A DNA stretch of 64,000 nt from a virus: positions 17,926-81,925 of IMG/VR virus record IMGVR_UViG_3300021356_000009; one strand, given 5' to 3'. The notes beneath the pieces are model-generated. The model did not search any database and was not told the DNA's origin. It saw only the letters and a list, made by a program, of their open reading frames with translations. A program made the translations under genes and the position numbers. Of the stretch, positions 34,236 through 43,528 are shown piece after piece. How positions within the stretch are numbered: position 1 is the stretch's first letter; each line of letters opens with the position of its first letter.

Positions 34236-35242
34236 AGTTCGTTATAGATGTCCAATAGCATTTTCTTATTAAAGTTGTCTGAATCAATTGCAGAAATTTC
34301 TTTTGACACAATTTCGTCTATACTTTCAAATTTTGAAATATCTAGTTCAGTGCTAATTTCTTCAATTTGTTTTTGCGGGATAAGTGTAATTTCTCTGCAC
34401 TTATAATTGTTGATGTACGTTTCTTTTATAAATTGTGCTTCTTCATAAGAAATTGGTAAATCGAGTGTAACTCTCAAATACATATTAGGTTTTATAATAT
34501 TAGATTCAGGATCTAATAATTTACTTAATGTAGTTGTTCTATACTTAGGACAATCATCCCAATTAATATAACGAGGCTCTGCATTGTTTTCTCTGTCAAG
34601 AATCATCATGCCTCTTTCGTCATCCCATGCATCTGCATAATTGTGTGGAAATGCATTACCGAGATAATGTACTTTGCCTTGCACTTGTCTTTTGTGAAAG
34701 TGTCCGCTAAACACATATTCTTGATGTTCAAAATGTTCAGCACGTAATTCGCCGTGGTCTGGCATCTGTACCATAGCATTCATATAGAAACTAGGCAGTT
34801 CAAAGTGCCCGAACATATATTTAGATTTAATTTTGTTAATTTTTTTCCATTCGTCGCCTACTAACCAAGGTACAAGTGTAACATCGTCAACTGTTGTAAT
34901 TTCGTCAATAAATGTTATACCAGGAATGTAAGTAGCAAATGCAGTTGAATTTACATCACGTTTATCTTTGTAATATAAATCGTGGTTTCCGTCAAAAAAG
35001 AAAAACTGTTCAAATGACTTTCCTAGTTTTTCCATGCAACGAATTGTAGCATCCATTGTGGTTAAATTTAGACTGTTTCTATTATGATGCCAGTCGCCAC
35101 AAAAAATACCAGTTTCGCATCCATTTGCTTGAGCTTGTTCAATATACCAATCGATAAAGCGTTCACAATCATCGTTGTGTACTTTTGAGTTGCCTTTTAG
35201 GCCGAAGTGAATGTCCGTAAATACGGCTGCTTTTTTAAACAA
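34232..35242 (-). CDS. 47: Recombination endonuclease subunit gp47 (SbcD/Mre11-like)
   Basis: Calcineurin-type metallophosphoesterase with the full motif series: TDIHFG (D9, H11), CGDWHHN, DGNHD, GHFELP and SGHFHKRQ. It is 336 aa, like T4 gp47. Translation starts at TTG 35242 (an upstream in-frame TAA and no early Met exclude others), with GAGG about 11 bases before it. A near-consensus sigma70 promoter stands ~30 bases upstream. It works as the nuclease of the gp46/gp47 complex. Confidence 0.96.
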   Translation of the reverse strand: MFKKAAVFTDIHFGLKGNSKVHNDDCERFIDWYIEQAQANGCETGIFCGDWHHNRNSLNLTTMDATIRCMEKLGKSFEQFFFFDGNHDLYYKDKRDVNSTAFATYIPGITFIDEITTVDDVTLVPWLVGDEWKKINKIKSKYMFGHFELPSFYMNAMVQMPDHGELRAEHFEHQEYVFSGHFHKRQVQGKVHYLGNAFPHNYADAWDDERGMMILDRENNAEPRYINWDDCPKYRTTTLSKLLDPESNIIKPNMYLRVTLDLPISYEEAQFIKETYINNYKCREITLIPQKQIEEISTELDISKFESIDEIVSKEISAIDSDNFNKKMLLDIYNEL

Positions 35243-35271
35243 AGTTCTAGAGTCCTCTTATCTTCACATAT

Positions 35272-35300
35272 AGTATAAACTAATTTTTAAGTGTTGTCAA
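35272..35300 (-). promoter_or_regulatory. Sigma70 promoter for gp47-gp46
   Basis: -35 TTGACA (35300-35295), 17-bp spacer, -10 TATACT (35277-35272). It fits early expression by host RNA polymerase before late sigma gp55 is made. Confidence 0.85.
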
Positions 35301-35304
35301 GAGA

Positions 35305-36126
35305 TTATTTCATCTCTCTTTCTCTTTTTTGAGCAGCTTCCCACTCGCCTGCGTGTTGTCTAGTGTAGCTAGGGTCTAAACCGTTTTGTTCGAGGATGTC
35401 GTCTCTAATGTTTTGATTGCGTTTTTCAATGTTGATAACACGTACAAATGAGTTTGTGACTGCCGCTGTGTAGTAAGCAAACGGGTTGTTTGATTTAGAT
35501 TCATCAAATTGTAAACCGATTTGAGCAAGTTGTAATATTGCTTGTCCTCGCATTTCGTCATTGTACGTATATCCTCTCACGTTGCCTCTAGTGCCGTATC
35601 TATCACAGAGCTTCATCCACATTTTTGCAAGTTCGTTTGTTGTTTTACCATTAGTTAAACTAAAATGTCCGTTTTCCATTCCGCCTACCCAATGACTTTT
35701 TCCGACACACACTAGTTCACCTTCTTCGTTAAATTTGTAATGTTGAAACGGAGGAAAGTTTAATTTTACTTTTGTATCTGCTATAGTTTTTGGTGTCTTT
35801 TTTCTACCTGGCTCGTCTGGTATATGATCAAATGTCATAATACGAAAAATTAGTTCTTCCTTAGTAATCTTTGTATAAGGAATTTCGCATTCTGCTTGTT
35901 TTACTTTCTGACCAGCCATTTTTCTTGCTTCATAATCGGCTGTAGAAAGACGTTTTGCTTTATTGCGTTTTGCTTCAGCAATAGTTCTAATATTAATTTT
36001 TTCAATATCAGGAAGAATAATATCAAACTGATTGTATTCTGGTGATACATAGCTGCAATAGCTAGTTTTTGATTTGTGTATTTCTTTAAGTAAATCTTTA
36101 TTGTTTAGATAATTTTGTCGTCTCAT
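35305..36126 (-). CDS. 55: Late-transcription sigma factor gp55
   Basis: A 273-residue homologue of T4 gp55, the small sigma that directs host RNA polymerase to TATAAATA late promoters together with gp33/gp45. The C-terminal half carries the family blocks LAKMWMKLCDRYGTRGNVRG, YTYNDEMRGQAILQLAQIGL, SNNPFAYYTAAVTNSFVRVI and NIEKRNQNIRDDILEQNG (sigma region 2-like). The N-terminal ~130 residues are larger than in T4 (185 aa in total) and basic. The gene has its own perfect sigma70 promoter. The late elements found across this window are its expected targets. Confidence 0.95.
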   Translation of the reverse strand: MRRQNYLNNKDLLKEIHKSKTSYCSYVSPEYNQFDIILPDIEKINIRTIAEAKRNKAKRLSTADYEARKMAGQKVKQAECEIPYTKITKEELIFRIMTFDHIPDEPGRKKTPKTIADTKVKLNFPPFQHYKFNEEGELVCVGKSHWVGGMENGHFSLTNGKTTNELAKMWMKLCDRYGTRGNVRGYTYNDEMRGQAILQLAQIGLQFDESKSNNPFAYYTAAVTNSFVRVINIEKRNQNIRDDILEQNGLDPSYTRQHAGEWEAAQKREREMK

Positions 36127-36152
36127 TGATGTTTTCCTAAGTTATTGATTAC

Positions 36153-36181
36153 ATTATAATACACGTACTTAATTTTGTCAA
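36153..36181 (-). promoter_or_regulatory. Perfect-consensus sigma70 promoter for gp55
   Basis: TTGACA (36181-36176), 17-bp spacer, TATAAT (36158-36153): an exact consensus at optimal spacing. Back to back with it on the plus strand is a late-like ACTAAATA for the baseplate operon. Confidence 0.92.
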
Positions 36182-36188
36182 CTAAATA
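36182..36188 (+). promoter_or_regulatory. Late-like element CTAAATA for the baseplate operon
   Basis: Lies ~19 bases before the first baseplate gene, whose AGGAG Shine-Dalgarno (36196-36200) follows it. Weaker match, supported by position. Its first base pair adjoins the -35 of the gp55 promoter on the other strand. Confidence 0.45.
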
Positions 36189-36206
36189 GTAGTATAGGAG
36201 ACAAAT

Positions 36207-36956
36207 ATGGCAATTAGTAGAACCAGTAGGTACGAGATTAACGGTAAAGAAGTTAGTAAAGAAGAATATGAAGCAATTATGGGTCCAATTCAAGGTATCC
36301 GATCTAACGCTCCTAAAGATGGTAAAGAGATGCCTAAAGAAGGCGCCCAAGCTAGATGGGCATCTTATGACGCTGATTGGCGAGTTAAACTTGGATATAA
36401 ATCCGGCTCCTATAATAATATACTAGCCCCTTTAGCAACTACAGGCGGAATGATATTCCCTTACACTCCTACAGTTCTTATTAATCATACTGCAAATTAC
36501 GATTCTTTGCACCCTGTACATAGTAATTATCCTTTTTATGCATATCAAAACTCACAAGTGGATCAAATTACAATTACAGGCCAATTTGTTTCGCAAACAA
36601 AAGCGGATGCTGAATACTGGGATGCAGCTACACATTTTTTAAGAAGTGCAACTAAAATGGCATATGGTCAATCTACTAATCAAGGTAATCCTCCACCATT
36701 ACTCCGTTTAGACGGATACGGACAATATGTGTTTAACAATGTTCCTGTAATACTACAAACTTTCATGGTTGATTTACCTACTGATGTAGATTACATTGAA
36801 ACACAGTTTGGAGGAGGAGGAACTACTCATGTTCCGGTTAATGCACAGATATCAATTACTGTCGTTCCGCAATACAGTAGATCTAAAGTTGAAAAATTTA
36901 GTTTAGACAAATACATAAGCGGCGGCTACTTAAAAACAGGTGAGGGGTATATTTAA
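36207..36956 (+). CDS. 48: Baseplate tail-tube cap protein (gp48-like)
   Basis: A 249-aa protein with the block FPYTPTVLINHTANYDSLHP (~98-117), then VDQITITGQFVSQTKADAEY and HFLRSATKMAYG. This is the tube-initiator/cap pattern shared with tail-tube-like proteins and found in the gp48 of marine T4-like phages. T4 gp48 is longer (364 aa). It would cap the baseplate hub and nucleate tube assembly. First gene of the plus-strand baseplate operon; its TAA overlaps the ATG of gp53 (TAATG). The alternative gp54-like identity cannot be excluded. Confidence 0.65.
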   Translation: MAISRTSRYEINGKEVSKEEYEAIMGPIQGIRSNAPKDGKEMPKEGAQARWASYDADWRVKLGYKSGSYNNILAPLATTGGMIFPYTPTVLINHTANYDSLHPVHSNYPFYAYQNSQVDQITITGQFVSQTKADAEYWDAATHFLRSATKMAYGQSTNQGNPPPLLRLDGYGQYVFNNVPVILQTFMVDLPTDVDYIETQFGGGGTTHVPVNAQISITVVPQYSRSKVEKFSLDKYISGGYLKTGEGYI

Positions 36957-37258
36957 TGAGCTTTTATTCTAAGTCAAGTCCATACAACGGCACTGAGTTT
37001 AATTCTGCAGGGTATTTAGGTAACTTTGAAATCAGACCTGTACCTAAAACTGCTGACGATTATCTATATACTATTGAGCCTGTCTTTCACCAGAGACCTG
37101 ATCTAGCAGCTCATGTAATTTATGGCAATGAAAAATTATGGTGGGTGTTTGCTCAACGGAACATGGATATTTTAGTTGATCCTGTAATGGATTTTACAGC
37201 AGGCACACAAATATATCTATTAGATGGACCGAAGATGAGAGAACTGCTTGGACTTTAA
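36956..37258 (+). CDS. 53: Baseplate wedge protein gp53
   Basis: A 100-aa protein with the gp53 family signature: YTIEPVFHQRPDLAAHVIYG, then KLWWVFAQRNMDILVDPVMD and FTAGTQIYLL. The C-terminal half resembles a LysM-type fold. T4 gp53 is 196 aa, while marine T4-like versions are shorter, as here. It links adjacent wedges around the hub. Start overlaps the previous stop and the stop directly precedes the next ATG, so translation is tightly coupled. Confidence 0.88.
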   Translation: MSFYSKSSPYNGTEFNSAGYLGNFEIRPVPKTADDYLYTIEPVFHQRPDLAAHVIYGNEKLWWVFAQRNMDILVDPVMDFTAGTQIYLLDGPKMRELLGL

Positions 37259-39676
37259 ATGGCAAATGTAACAGTAAATAATCCAACAGCAGCAATTAAA
37301 GAATATGTTTCTCAAAATAAAGCTGAGTTGAATAATGCCGGTGCTACTCAAGAAGTACACAATACCGGTGTGGAAAGAATGCAAGATTTTTCCACACCTG
37401 GACCAGCAGGAGATACTGCAACAAGGCAAAATAACTCAACAAGTGTTTTTCCTAATGAACTAGAACAATTTGCAACAAGTAATCATATTTTTACACTTTC
37501 TGTTTTGACTTCAAGGCAGCTTTCTTATCCTGACAAAACATATCGTGCTGGGCAAACAGTGGCTCCGGTTTTGAGAAGTGGAGGTGGTCTTGGAGACCAA
37601 AAAGTTAAAACAGTTTACGAAGGTTCAAATAAACTAGAATACTTTATGGATGACGTAGAAATAGAATCTATAATCACACCTACAGGAAAGCAAAGAGCAA
37701 CAAATGCTACTAATATAAAGTTTAAGATTATGGAACCTTATAGCATGGGTTTATTTTTGCAAACTTTACAAATTGCAGCCGCTGCTGAATACAAAAATTA
37801 TTTAGAAACACCAATGCTGCTTACGGTAGAATTTGTAGGACAGAATGATGATGGCGAATTTATAGGCGGAGTTGCAAAAAGATATTATCCGCTAAAACTA
37901 GTGTCTATGGATATGAATGTGACAGGTGGCGGCACGGTTTATGATGTTGAAGCTGTTCCTTACAATGAAACAGGACTAACAGACAATATTCAAACGATGG
38001 ATACGGACATAGAACTAACAGGAACTACTTTAGCTGAATTATTAGATACAGGTGAGCAAAGTTTATCCAAAGTTGTAAATGATAGATTTATTTCTCAAAT
38101 TGATACAGGCCAAGCTGCTAGACCTGATGAATTTATAATTTTATTTCCAGACGATGTTGCAGGTACAAAAGGACAAGCAGGTGGAGCAGGTGATGGTAGT
38201 GTATCAGAAACACAATCTGCAATGTATGATTTAACAGCTCAGGATTTACCTCCTAGAGTGACTGTAGACACAAGTCAATTACCTAGAGGAAACAGTGCAT
38301 CAGATAGAGAAGCTATAAGAGCAAGCACTCAACAATTTATAGCAGCCCAGTCTAGCTTGACAGCAAAATTGCGTGAAAATTTGTCAGGTTCTCCTAACAA
38401 AATTGGTCAAGCTAAGATGATACAAAGCATAGACGATGCAGGTAACAATCCGTTAAACAAAGCAGGACTTAGTTATAACGGAGAAAAACAAATTTTTGAA
38501 AATGATAAAATGTCAGTTAGTGCAGATTTAAGGACGTATTCATTTCCTCGAGGGAGCAAAGTCCAAGACATTATAGAAGAACTTGTAATTATTAGCGACT
38601 ACGGTAGAAGATTTGCAGAACCTAAAGCAGATGAAAATGGTTTTGTAGATTGGTTTAAAATAGAAACTGAAGTTTATCCTATAACAAATATACAAGAACA
38701 ATCAAGAACAGGTAAAAATCCTAAAGTTTACATTTACAAAGTTGTTCCTTACAAAGCACATTTGGCAACAATATCTAATCCTACAGCAAGTCCTCCTAGT
38801 ATATCCAGGCTTAGAGCAAATGCAGCAAAGCAATACGATTACATTTACACAGGACTTAATAATGACATACTAGATTTTGAAATAAACTTAAACAATCAAT
38901 TTTTTGCTGCGGTTAGTGCAGATGGCGATGCGCTTTCTAAAGATAGTGTAAACAAAACATCGCAAGGTACTTCCGCTACTGGGCAAACACAGATGCAAAG
39001 TGGTACTAATAATGGAGGTTCGGGTGCCCAAGGTACTGTACAATTTGTTCCACAAAGCACTACTGGATCTGGCGGTGGTGGCGGTGCTGAAACTGTAGAA
39101 TCTAGAGTGGCAAGGACTTTTAATGATGCTATTGTTAATAGTAATGTAGATTTACTTACACTAAACTTTACAATTATGGGAGATCCTTATTACCTAGCTG
39201 ATAGCGGAATGGGCAATTATAATTCAAGAAAAGGTACATTAAATGTTACCGCTGACGGGACAATGGATTATCAAAGAAGTGAAGTTGATATAATTGTAAA
39301 TTTTAGAACACCGATTGATTATAATGACGAAGAAGGTGATATGATATTTCCGCAAGAAACAATTGAAATAGAAGAATTTAGCGGATTGTATAAAGTATTG
39401 CAGGTTACTAGTAACTGGAGTGGAGGAAAATTTACTCAAGAAATACAATGTATTAGAAGACGTAACCAAGAGAAGACATACTTAGGAAATAGTGTGTTAA
39501 AACAAAATCAAAGTGATAAGAGCGAATTAGATGAATCAGGAAGAGCTTCCGGAAGTCATTCTTCGGTTAACTCACAAAAGAAAGAAGGCAATCCTAGTTT
39601 GAAAGAACAAATGGAACAGTACCATTCTAATAGACTAGAAGAAATTAAACGTGGAAACGTAAGTAGAGGATTTTAA
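37259..39676 (+). CDS. Baseplate hub protein (gp27-like, 805 aa)
   Basis: Large, beta-rich protein without catalytic motifs. The part at ~130-260 (DDVEIESIITPTGKQRATNA, MEPYSMGLFLQTLQIAA, RYYPLKLVSMDMNVTGGGTV) and the block FPRGSKVQDIIEELVIISDY (~423) look like the tube-interface domains of phage baseplate hubs. Low-complexity Gly/Thr/Gln linkers occur at ~560-620, and the C-terminus is Lys/Glu-rich. It lies between gp53 and the gp5-like spike gene, where a hub protein (T4 gp27 role) is expected. T4 gp27 is 391 aa, so this would be an enlarged version; homology is not proven here. Confidence 0.55.
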   Translation: MANVTVNNPTAAIKEYVSQNKAELNNAGATQEVHNTGVERMQDFSTPGPAGDTATRQNNSTSVFPNELEQFATSNHIFTLSVLTSRQLSYPDKTYRAGQTVAPVLRSGGGLGDQKVKTVYEGSNKLEYFMDDVEIESIITPTGKQRATNATNIKFKIMEPYSMGLFLQTLQIAAAAEYKNYLETPMLLTVEFVGQNDDGEFIGGVAKRYYPLKLVSMDMNVTGGGTVYDVEAVPYNETGLTDNIQTMDTDIELTGTTLAELLDTGEQSLSKVVNDRFISQIDTGQAARPDEFIILFPDDVAGTKGQAGGAGDGSVSETQSAMYDLTAQDLPPRVTVDTSQLPRGNSASDREAIRASTQQFIAAQSSLTAKLRENLSGSPNKIGQAKMIQSIDDAGNNPLNKAGLSYNGEKQIFENDKMSVSADLRTYSFPRGSKVQDIIEELVIISDYGRRFAEPKADENGFVDWFKIETEVYPITNIQEQSRTGKNPKVYIYKVVPYKAHLATISNPTASPPSISRLRANAAKQYDYIYTGLNNDILDFEINLNNQFFAAVSADGDALSKDSVNKTSQGTSATGQTQMQSGTNNGGSGAQGTVQFVPQSTTGSGGGGGAETVESRVARTFNDAIVNSNVDLLTLNFTIMGDPYYLADSGMGNYNSRKGTLNVTADGTMDYQRSEVDIIVNFRTPIDYNDEEGDMIFPQETIEIEEFSGLYKVLQVTSNWSGGKFTQEIQCIRRRNQEKTYLGNSVLKQNQSDKSELDESGRASGSHSSVNSQKKEGNPSLKEQMEQYHSNRLEEIKRGNVSRGF

Positions 39677-42232
39677 ATGAAGGATAGAAGAACTAATAAA
39701 GACAATAAGGAAATGTTCACTCAGAACAAAGATCCTGGTCCGTTCGAAGCAATTATTGTAAATCATTTAGATCCTTACTACGGAGGAGGTTTAGAAGTTG
39801 AACTGCTTAAAAGTTCTTCTAGCGGTAATTCACCTGAAAAAACAGGTCAGTTGGTTACTGTAAAATACCTAAGTCCTTTTTATGGTATAACACCCTTAGC
39901 AGCAAATGGGAAATACGATCAGTATAATGCAACACAAAAAAGTTACGGATTTTGGGCTGTTCCTCCTGATATAGGAACTAGGGTACTAGTAATTTTTGCT
40001 GAAGGTAGATTGAACGCAGGATATTGGATAGGTTGTGTGCAAGATACACATATGAATTTTATGGTACCTGATGGAAGAGCATCTACAAAATATAATAAAG
40101 ATGGATCATCTCAACCTGTGGGAGAATTTAATAAACTGCTCGAAACTAGAGGAGATCATCCTACAGCTTACAATAAACCAATAAACGTAGATTACGCAAA
40201 TAAATTGTTTGAGCAAGGCCTTGATAAAGATGAAACTAGAGGTTTAACATCAACAAGTGCTAGAAGGGAAGCTATTTCTAATGTTTACGGATGGAGTACA
40301 CCAGGACCAAGAGATAAAAGGTCAGGTGCTCCTAAAGTAAAATACGGAGCAGCAGATACTAAAGCAACAGTTTTTGCAAATAGATTAGGCGGCAGCAGTT
40401 TTGTTATGGATGATGGTGACGAAACACAAATCAGAAAAGGCAAAGCAAAAGATACTCCGATGGAGTATGTGAATATTAGAGCCGGCGAAACAGGCGGAGA
40501 TAGAACTTTGCCTGCAAACGAGCTTACTAGGATTAGAACACGTACTGGGCACCAAATACTTTTACATAATACAGAAGATTTAATTTATATTGCACACGGT
40601 AGTGGAGACAGTTGGATTGAAATGACTGCAAATGGAAAGATTGATATTTACAGCAAAGATAGTATAAGCATACGTAGTGCTAACGACTTAAACTTTACTG
40701 CTGATAGAGATATTAATTTTTTAGCAATGAGGGATATTAATACTGTTGTTGGCAGAAATCATTTAGAATCTGCAGGACAAGAAAGAGGAATCAAAACAGG
40801 AACACATACTGCAATTAACACAGGCACGAGTTATAGTGTAAATGCACAAACATTTATTTCTCAATACAGTGAAGAAAGCTCAACACACATTGCACAGGGC
40901 GAAATGGCCTTACAAAGTAATGCAAATATGTATGTTGGTACAACTAGTAATATGCACGTTGATGCCTGTGCAGGTTTGTATATAACTACAGACGGTGAAG
41001 GGCATATAAAAGCAGTAGGTAATTTAATTACAGAAACAGAAGCAAACTTAGATGTAAAATCTGGCGTGGATACAAAAATTACATCTGGGTCTGCTACTGA
41101 TATAAAAGCAGGTACATCAGCTAGATTCCAAGCAGCTGGCGGAGGTATGGATTTAAAAGCAAGTGCAAATATTACGCAAACTGGTTCAGAAATACATCTT
41201 AATGGACCAGCAGCAGCTGCCGCAGCTGAAGCAGGAGTTGCAACTGTAGCAGCAGGAGCTAATCCTATTGTTCCTGTACCTCCTTTGCAAGCTCAACAAG
41301 TTACTCGTCGTCCGTCACATGAACCTTGGTATCAGCATGAAAATATAAATCCAAATGCATATACAGCAGACAAAACAGCAGCAGGGCAGGAGCCTGTAGA
41401 AAGCTATGCTCCTGAAAGACCTGATACATTTTTAAGATTGCAAAATACTACAGGAACTAATCAACCTTTTGGTACTCCTAATAATGTTGCAGGACAACCT
41501 ACAGCAAATGGAACAACCGCAGCATCGAATACGCCTGGCGGAGTTACTACATCTAATACTTACGCTTCTAGCCCAATACCAACTGATCCTCCAGAAGTAA
41601 TTGCTGATAAAAAAGTTAGAGCAAGAATTTTTGCAGATTCGTTAAGGACTATAGCAGGGTTCAATGATGAATTTGTAAAAGCAGCTATTGCTTGTGCTAA
41701 CAGCGAAAGTGGAATCGATGTTAAAGAAGAATCAAGTTATGCTAATACAAGTAATGAAAGAATTAGAAGCATTTTTAGTGCAGCAAGGGGTATTAGCGAT
41801 GCACAACTTACACAAGTAAAACAAGATAAGTTCCAGTTCTTTGAGTTAGTATACGGATATCAAAGTAGATTAGGTCCTGGAATGGGAAATACTGCTCCTG
41901 GCGATGGAGGAAACTACATAGGAAGAGGACTTATCCAGTTGACAGGTAAAGCAAATTATAGAAAATATGGTGATCTTGGCGGACATGATATTGTTTCAAA
42001 TCCTGGATCACTTAATAGTGATTTCAAGGTAAGCTGCGATATTGCAGCAGCTTATTTAAAGGATAGGTATAGAGACAGAGGACGCGGTGTAGTAGGCAAT
42101 ATGAGAATGGCTATTGCAGGCACTGAAAGAGGCTATGACCTAGCAATTAATAAAGATAACCAATTCTTTGCAAGTATGGATGACACTTGGATTTATCAAG
42201 TAGATCCTAACACAGGAACAGCAATAGTTTAG
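39677..42232 (+). CDS. 5: Baseplate central spike, gp5-like, with C-terminal GH19-type domain
   Basis: Residues ~15-130 form the gp5 OB-fold (GPFEAIIVNHLDPYYGGGLE, GFWAVPPDIGTRVLVIFAEG). Residues ~285-520 form a triple beta-helix needle region (RTGHQILLHNTEDLIYIAHG, TANGKIDIYSKDSISIRSAN). A Pro/Thr/Asn-rich linker reaches ~640. The last ~190 residues are a GH19 chitinase-like lysozyme: NSESG with E677, EESSYANTSNERI (E684/E685) and the signature GGNYIGRGLIQLTGKANYRK. In T4 the lysozyme domain is inserted between OB and needle and is a different fold. The spike punctures the outer membrane and the lytic domain locally cuts peptidoglycan. Confidence 0.85.
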   Translation: MKDRRTNKDNKEMFTQNKDPGPFEAIIVNHLDPYYGGGLEVELLKSSSSGNSPEKTGQLVTVKYLSPFYGITPLAANGKYDQYNATQKSYGFWAVPPDIGTRVLVIFAEGRLNAGYWIGCVQDTHMNFMVPDGRASTKYNKDGSSQPVGEFNKLLETRGDHPTAYNKPINVDYANKLFEQGLDKDETRGLTSTSARREAISNVYGWSTPGPRDKRSGAPKVKYGAADTKATVFANRLGGSSFVMDDGDETQIRKGKAKDTPMEYVNIRAGETGGDRTLPANELTRIRTRTGHQILLHNTEDLIYIAHGSGDSWIEMTANGKIDIYSKDSISIRSANDLNFTADRDINFLAMRDINTVVGRNHLESAGQERGIKTGTHTAINTGTSYSVNAQTFISQYSEESSTHIAQGEMALQSNANMYVGTTSNMHVDACAGLYITTDGEGHIKAVGNLITETEANLDVKSGVDTKITSGSATDIKAGTSARFQAAGGGMDLKASANITQTGSEIHLNGPAAAAAAEAGVATVAAGANPIVPVPPLQAQQVTRRPSHEPWYQHENINPNAYTADKTAAGQEPVESYAPERPDTFLRLQNTTGTNQPFGTPNNVAGQPTANGTTAASNTPGGVTTSNTYASSPIPTDPPEVIADKKVRARIFADSLRTIAGFNDEFVKAAIACANSESGIDVKEESSYANTSNERIRSIFSAARGISDAQLTQVKQDKFQFFELVYGYQSRLGPGMGNTAPGDGGNYIGRGLIQLTGKANYRKYGDLGGHDIVSNPGSLNSDFKVSCDIAAAYLKDRYRDRGRGVVGNMRMAIAGTERGYDLAINKDNQFFASMDDTWIYQVDPNTGTAIV

Positions 42233-42241
42233 GGGATAAAA

Positions 42242-43039
42242 ATGTGTAATGTTGTGATACCAGCTAGTCCAGTAATAAGCCCAAATATACAAGTTTGGGG
42301 CGAAGATCTAGGCGACCAATTAGAAACACAGCGTTTTAATTATGACGATCCATTTGTGCAAGACCTTGAAGGCGATTATCCTTACAACGGCAATGGTCAA
42401 TTTTTAAGTTACAGCAATCAAAGTGCAGATGGCGGAGTTCCTACTAGCAGTAACTATGAAGACGTTCCTGCAGAAACAGGACCTGTTCCTGATAATCCTG
42501 GATATGAAAAATTTATTGCCATTCTTAATAATGTATTAGGACAGGATTGGAAAGAAAGGGGTCGACCAGGTAATCCAAATATTTTACAATGTTATAGAGT
42601 TTGTGGATTGGGATACGATCAAGACCAGTCTGCTATGAGTTATGCATGGTGTGCAGCATTTGTTAGTTGGGCTTTAGAAGAATCTGGCATTGGTGGTTTG
42701 AAAAGTATGAGTTCGCAAGCATATAAAAACTATGGTGCAGAAGTTGGCTGGAGAGACACTTCTAACATTAGACGAGGCGATGTTGCAGTTTTTAAATCAA
42801 AAACAAGAAGTGGAGGCCATGTTGGATTTGTTTGGGAAGTAGACAAAGCAAACAGGCGTTTTAAGATTCTTGGAGGTAACCAAGGCGATAACGCAAAAAT
42901 TAGTAACTATAGATTTGAATCAAACAGTCAGTATACATTAACAATACGCAGGAATTGGGCAATACCTGCAGAATTAGATACCCCTATAGATGGTAGTACT
43001 ATTCAAGCGTCAGCTGGTGCAGAAGATTCAACAGTTTAA
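42242..43039 (+). CDS. CHAP-like cysteine amidase/peptidase of the tail (265 aa)
   Basis: The N-terminal ~100 residues are polar and linker-like. The C-terminal domain has the cysteine-hydrolase pattern YAWCAAFVSWALEESG (C137), SSQAYKNYG, RRGDVAVFKS, GGHVGFVWEV (H193) and LGGNQGDNAKIS, as in CHAP/TIGR02594-type peptidoglycan amidases or endopeptidases. It follows the spike gene by nine bases and precedes gp25, so it is probably a baseplate- or spike-associated wall hydrolase rather than the lysis endolysin. No signal peptide or membrane segment is seen. Confidence 0.8.
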   Translation: MCNVVIPASPVISPNIQVWGEDLGDQLETQRFNYDDPFVQDLEGDYPYNGNGQFLSYSNQSADGGVPTSSNYEDVPAETGPVPDNPGYEKFIAILNNVLGQDWKERGRPGNPNILQCYRVCGLGYDQDQSAMSYAWCAAFVSWALEESGIGGLKSMSSQAYKNYGAEVGWRDTSNIRRGDVAVFKSKTRSGGHVGFVWEVDKANRRFKILGGNQGDNAKISNYRFESNSQYTLTIRRNWAIPAELDTPIDGSTIQASAGAEDSTV

Positions 43040-43048
43040 GGAAATAAC

Positions 43049-43480
43049 ATGGCACAAGAATTATATAAAAAAATTACAATAAAAAAACCTAAAACTACAG
43101 AAAATAAATTTACTAGGGCATATAGGGGGTTTAGCACAGTCAATCCTGACAATACGGATTACAACTTGTATGATATTGCAATTATAAAGCAAGACTTAAT
43201 AAATCATTTTCATATTAGAAAAGGCGAGAACCTTTCTAATCCTAACTTTGGTACTATAATTTGGGATGTTCTTTTTGAACCAATGACAGCAGAACTTAAA
43301 AATGCTATTATAGATGATGTAAACAATATTATTGCTAATGATCCTAGAGTTGTTCCAGAAGAAATTAATGTAGATGAATATGAAAATGGGATACAGATAG
43401 AAGCAACTTTGACATATTTGCCTTACAATATAAGTGAATCTTTACAGTTCAGATTTGATCAAAGTGCAGGATTATTATAG
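43049..43480 (+). CDS. 25: Baseplate wedge protein gp25
   Basis: A 143-aa member of the gp25 (W/lysozyme-like fold, non-catalytic) wedge family. Residues YDIAIIKQDLINHFHIRKGE, then NFGTIIWDVLFEPMTAELKN, are the family core, with the E-P-x-T motif near residue 75. It joins the sheath to the gp6/gp7/gp53 wedge. AAGGAAAT precedes the start, nine bases after the amidase gene. Confidence 0.92.
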   Translation: MAQELYKKITIKKPKTTENKFTRAYRGFSTVNPDNTDYNLYDIAIIKQDLINHFHIRKGENLSNPNFGTIIWDVLFEPMTAELKNAIIDDVNNIIANDPRVVPEEINVDEYENGIQIEATLTYLPYNISESLQFRFDQSAGLL

Positions 43481-43498
43481 TAGCACTTAATCCTAAGC

Positions 43499-43506
43499 GA
43501 TAAATA
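43499..43506 (+). promoter_or_regulatory. Late-promoter-like element GATAAATA before gp6
   Basis: Seven of eight consensus bases, with a ~17-nt leader and AGAGGAA before the gp6 ATG. It allows gp6 and the giant downstream gene to be transcribed apart from the upstream baseplate genes. Confidence 0.6.
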
Positions 43507-43528
43507 CCATATAGCAAGAGGAACGACA

